The translations under genes and the position numbers were made by a program. Positions 5,231 to 7,757 of a DNA stretch of 7,757 nucleotides are shown in pieces. Each line of letters opens with the position of its first letter. Positions within the stretch are counted from its first letter, which is position 1. The stretch is from JALZDI01 sp035557095 (GTDB lineage Bacteria > Actinomycetota > Actinomycetes > Propionibacteriales > Nocardioidaceae): NCBI GenBank assembly GCA_035557095.1, contig DATMEB010000066.1, positions 1 to 7,757 of the forward strand. Reading direction: 5' to 3'. The notes under the pieces were generated by a model. That model was given only the letters and a program-made list of their open reading frames with translations, did not search any database and was not told the DNA's origin.

Positions 5231-6343
5231 GTGGCAAGACGCATCATCGTGTGGGGCGCGACCGGCTACACCGGCGGGTTGGTGGCGCATCAGCTCGCCG
5301 CCGATGGCGTCACCGACGTCGTGCTCGCCGGCCGCAACCGTGAGCGGCTGACCGAGCTGGCGCACGGCCTCGACGGTGACCCGGAGGTGGCGGTGGCCGA
5401 CTCCGACCGGCCGGAGTCGCTGCGTGGCCTGGTCACCGCCGACGACGTGGTGATCGCGACCGTCGGCCCGTTCACCCGGCACGGCTGGCCCGCCGCCCAG
5501 GTCTGCGCCGAGGTGGGCGCCGGCTACCTGGACTCCACCGGCGAGCCGCCGTTCATCCGGGACGTGCTCGGCCGGCTCGCGCCCGTGGCCGCGGGCAGCG
5601 GCGCCGTGCTCGCGCCGGCCTTCGGCTACGACTTCGTCCCCGGGCAGCTGGCCGCCGTGCACGCGATGCGGCAGGCGCCGGAGGCGACCGCGGTGCGAGT
5701 CGGGTACTTCACCGCCGGCTCGGACGCCGGGCGTCTGACGTCCGGAGGCACGGCCGCGTCGATCGCCTCGGTCGTCGCCGAGCCGGCGTACGCCTGGCGC
5801 GGCGGCCGGCTCGTGAGCGAGCGCGCCGCGGCGCGGGTGCGCCGGTTCCCCGCCTCCGGCGGCGCGCTGGCCGGGATCAGCATCGGCGGCTCGGAGCACC
5901 TGTTCCTGCCGCACACGTTCCCGCAGCTGCGCGATGTCGACCTCTACCTCGGCTGGGCCGGACGGCGGTCGCGGCTGGTGCAGGTCGGTTCGGCCCTCAC
6001 CAGCCCGCTGACGCGGCTGCCGGGGGCCAGCGGCGTGCTCGACCGCGTGACCTCGCGGCTGGTGCGCGGCTCGACCGGCGGGCCGTCGGCGACCGACCGG
6101 GCGAAGGTCCTGACCCGGGTGATCGCGCACGCCGTCGCCGGCGACGGCGCGGTGCTCGCCAGGTGCGAGCTGCGCGGGCCGAACCCCTACGACCTCACCG
6201 CGTCGCTGCTGCAGCTGACGGCCCGGCGCATGCGCGACGGGCAGGTCAAGCCGCCCGCCGGCGTGCTCGGGCCCGCCGAGCTCCTCGGGGTGGACGAGTT
6301 CGTCGCGCTCGGCGAGGAGGTCGGCCTGCGAGCGGTCGACTGA
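5231..6343 (+). CDS. Saccharopine dehydrogenase-like NAD(P)-binding reductase
   Basis: The 370-residue protein opens with a Rossmann fold: MARRIIVWGATGYTG carries GxxGxxG at residues 9-15, and LAGR (32-35) ends the second strand, where the Arg is typical of NADP binding. VGPF (78-81), YLDSTGE (99-105) and GYDFVPGQL (132-140) are hallmark stretches of the saccharopine dehydrogenase-like family. Members in actinobacteria are mostly not lysine enzymes; the family includes the trans-acting enoyl reductase of mycobacterial PDIM/phenolic glycolipid synthesis (Rv2953 type), and many have no assigned substrate. Here neighbours with acyl-CoA chemistry (a FadA2-type thiolase) favour a lipid or polyketide-like substrate, but this is inference. 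Length is a little shorter than the 400-420 of the mycobacterial lipid enzymes. A hydrophobic patch around 250-270 is not a convincing membrane helix. It follows tetR in an operon, and its 3' end faces the thiolase gene across the tandem repeat. Confidence 0.85.
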   Translation: MARRIIVWGATGYTGGLVAHQLAADGVTDVVLAGRNRERLTELAHGLDGDPEVAVADSDRPESLRGLVTADDVVIATVGPFTRHGWPAAQVCAEVGAGYLDSTGEPPFIRDVLGRLAPVAAGSGAVLAPAFGYDFVPGQLAAVHAMRQAPEATAVRVGYFTAGSDAGRLTSGGTAASIASVVAEPAYAWRGGRLVSERAAARVRRFPASGGALAGISIGGSEHLFLPHTFPQLRDVDLYLGWAGRRSRLVQVGSALTSPLTRLPGASGVLDRVTSRLVRGSTGGPSATDRAKVLTRVIAHAVAGDGAVLARCELRGPNPYDLTASLLQLTARRMRDGQVKPPAGVLGPAELLGVDEFVALGEEVGLRAVD

Positions 6344-6354
6344 CCTGCCTGGAG

Positions 6355-6515
6355 CTCACCGCTCTGCGCTCGCGCTCGGCTCACCGCTCCAAACTCCCGG
6401 TCGCGTTCACCTGCGCCCACTCGCTGCGCTCGCGCGCTCGACTCACCGCTCCAAACTCCCGGTCGCGTTCACCTGCGCCCACTCGCTGCGCTCGCGCGCT
6501 CGGCTCACCGCTCCA
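6355..6515. repeat. 62-bp tandem repeat reaching into the 3' end of the thiolase gene
   Basis: Two complete 62-bp units lie at 6380-6441 and 6442-6503. They start CTCACCGCTCCAAACTCCCG and differ only in the last base (A or G). A third partial copy of 12 bp (6504-6515) covers the stop codon and last codons of the thiolase gene. On the other side a 25-bp shortened copy (6355-6379) keeps the first 10 bases and the end of the unit but lacks the middle. Read on the minus strand, every unit ends GGAGCGGTGAG, exactly like the end of the thiolase gene. I see no hairpin within a unit strong enough to call it a REP element or terminator, and no spacers as in CRISPR. Apart from this, the 161 bp between the two genes hold nothing I recognise. 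Confidence 0.9.
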
Positions 6516-7757
6516 TGATGGCGGTGACTCCTTGGCCACCCGCCGCGCAGATCGAGATCACACCGCGGCCGGAGCCCTTCTCGGCCAGCAGCTTGGCCAG
6601 CGTGCCCACGATCCGTCCGCCGGTGGCGGCGAACGGGTGACCGGCCGCCAGCGAACCGCCGGCCACATTGAGCCGGCCGCGGTCGATCGCGCCGAGCGGG
6701 GCGTCGAGACCGAGCCGCTCCTTGCAGAAGATCGTGTCCTCCCAGGCCTTCAGCGTCGCGAGCACCTGCGACGCGAACGCCTCGTGGATCTCGTAGAAGT
6801 CGAAGTCCTGCAGGCTCAGGCCGGCCCGGTCGAGCATGCGCGGCATCGCGTACGCCGGGGCCATCAGCAGCCCCTCGCCACCGTGTACGTAGTCGACCGC
6901 CGCGGTCTCGTGGAACGTGAGGTAGGCCAGCGGCTCCAGGTCGTGCGCGGCGGCGTACTCCTCGCTGGCCAGCAGCACGGTCGAGGCGCCGTCGGTCAGC
7001 GGGGTCGAGTTGCCCGCGGTCATCGTGGCCGTGTCGCCCTTGCCGAACACCGGCTTGAGCGCACCGAGCTTGTCCACGGTCGTGTCGCCGCGCAGGTTCT
7101 GGTCGCGCTCGAGGCCCAGGTACGGCGTGACCAGGTCGTCCAGGAAGCCGCGTTCGTACGCCGCGGCGAGGTGGTGGTGCGAGGCCACCGCGAGCTCGTC
7201 CTGCTCGGCCCGGCCGACCGACCACTCCAGCGCGGTCAGCGCCGCGTGCTCACCCATCGACATGCCGGTACGGGGCTCGGAGTTCTGCGGGACCGCGGGG
7301 GCGATATGGCCGGGCCGGATCTTGGCCAGCGCCTTGAGCCGTCCCTGCAGCGACTTCGCCCGGTTGGCCTCGAGCAGGATCTTGCGCAGGCCCTCGTTCA
7401 CGGCCAGCGGCGCGTCGGACGTGGTGTCCACACCACCGGCGATGCCGACCTCGATCTGGCCGAGCGCGATCTTGTTCGCGACGTTGATCGTCGCCTGGAT
7501 GCCGGTATCGCAGGCCTGCTGGATGTCGTTGGCCGGAGTGTCCGGCGACAGCCGGGAGCCGAGCACCGCCTCACGGGTGAGGTTGAAGTCGCGGCTGTGC
7601 TTGATGACGGCGCCGGCGACGACCTCGCCGAGGCGCTCCCCCGCCAGCCCGTACCGGGCGACGAGGCCCTCGAGCGCGGCGGTGAGCATGTCCTGGTTCG
7701 AGGCCTCGGCGTAGGCCCCGAACTGACGGGCGAAGGGGATGCGGTTGCCGCCGAGGA
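6505..7757 (-). CDS. fadA2: Acetyl-CoA C-acetyltransferase / 3-ketoacyl-CoA thiolase, FadA2/FadI type (5' end off the window)
   Basis: Thiolases cleave 3-ketoacyl-CoA with CoA in beta-oxidation, or run the reverse condensation. The 416 visible residues start in LGGNRIPFARQFGAYAEASNQ, so only about 10-25 N-terminal residues are missing. Key residues, numbered from the first complete codon, are the nucleophile C82 in QQACDTG (79-85), H324 in YEIHEAF (321-327; HEAF instead of the NEAF of classical thiolases, as in FadI), H373 in AAGHPFAATGGR and C403 in CAAGGQG. NSEPRTGMSMGEHAALTA (158-175) and AGNSTPLTDGAS (247-258) agree closely with M. tuberculosis FadA2 (Rv0243), which this follows throughout. 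An internal ATG at 7689 is not the start, since the homologous frame continues to the window edge. The last 12 bases of the gene coincide with a repeat unit, and the TGA overlaps a GTG (GTGA). It converges on the reductase gene. Substrate chain length is not readable from sequence. Confidence 0.94.
   Translation of the reverse strand, partial: LGGNRIPFARQFGAYAEASNQDMLTAALEGLVARYGLAGERLGEVVAGAVIKHSRDFNLTREAVLGSRLSPDTPANDIQQACDTGIQATINVANKIALGQIEVGIAGGVDTTSDAPLAVNEGLRKILLEANRAKSLQGRLKALAKIRPGHIAPAVPQNSEPRTGMSMGEHAALTALEWSVGRAEQDELAVASHHHLAAAYERGFLDDLVTPYLGLERDQNLRGDTTVDKLGALKPVFGKGDTATMTAGNSTPLTDGASTVLLASEEYAAAHDLEPLAYLTFHETAAVDYVHGGEGLLMAPAYAMPRMLDRAGLSLQDFDFYEIHEAFASQVLATLKAWEDTIFCKERLGLDAPLGAIDRGRLNVAGGSLAAGHPFAATGGRIVGTLAKLLAEKGSGRGVISICAAGGQGVTAIMER

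Noticed and set aside
2900..6130. A 1076-codon open frame on the minus strand opposite ligB, tetR and the reductase gene
   Set aside because: It is antisense to three well-recognised genes. Its translation is rich in Arg, Gly, His, Gln and Pro without any domain, the normal result of GC-rich third positions on the complementary strand.
6187..6420. 77-codon minus-strand frame starting in the tandem repeat
   Set aside because: It runs mainly antisense through the end of the reductase gene; only its first part reflects the repeat unit.
6355..6515. CRISPR array
   Set aside because: Only two full units, directly adjacent with no spacers; it is a plain tandem repeat.

Overview
The window is high-GC DNA (roughly 70% or more by eye) with GTG starts, GC-rich third codon positions and actinobacterial protein families: a LigB-type ATP-dependent DNA ligase, a FadA2-type thiolase and a saccharopine-dehydrogenase-like reductase of the kind common in mycolic and related actinomycetes. 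I read it as a chromosomal segment of an actinomycete. The genus cannot be fixed from the sequence. It is gene-dense, with no RNA gene, insertion sequence, CRISPR array or phage feature. The longest stretch without an annotated gene is 161 bp (6344-6504) and is filled by a tandem repeat.

Left part (1-4456), mostly DNA maintenance. The minus strand carries the first 201 codons of uvrB (cut by the window edge). Divergent from it is a membrane-anchored two-HKD phospholipase D/cardiolipin-synthase-like gene. That gene converges, 12 bp apart, on an AlkA-like HhH-GPD DNA glycosylase gene on the minus strand. The glycosylase gene is divergent from ligB with only 19 bp between the two GTG starts. Nucleotide excision repair, base excision repair and a DNA ligase therefore lie within 4.5 kb. 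uvrB has an exact match in layout and sequence to the RecA-independent DNA-damage promoter (TTGTCRGTG-N8-TANNNT) attributed to PafBC in mycobacteria. The ligB promoter carries a degenerate copy with the same spacing.

Right part (4457-7757), probably lipid/acyl-CoA metabolism. A TetR-family repressor gene with a 17-bp palindrome at its own promoter is followed after 12 bp by a saccharopine dehydrogenase-like NAD(P)-dependent reductase. Facing them is a FadA2/FadI-type thiolase, whose 5' end is off the window. Between the last two genes lies a 62-bp tandem repeat (two full copies plus partial copies at each end) that reaches into the last codons of the thiolase gene.

At least four of the five promoters inside the window place a -10 hexamer 6-8 nt before the start codon and have no Shine-Dalgarno sequence, so most transcripts here look leaderless. 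The clear exception is the second gene of the tetR operon, which has a good GAGGAG. I see no wholly new defence or biosynthetic system. The most interesting items are the damage-type promoters, the shared divergent promoter, the unusual UvrB signature and the repeat that forms chained GTGA-overlapping micro-ORFs.
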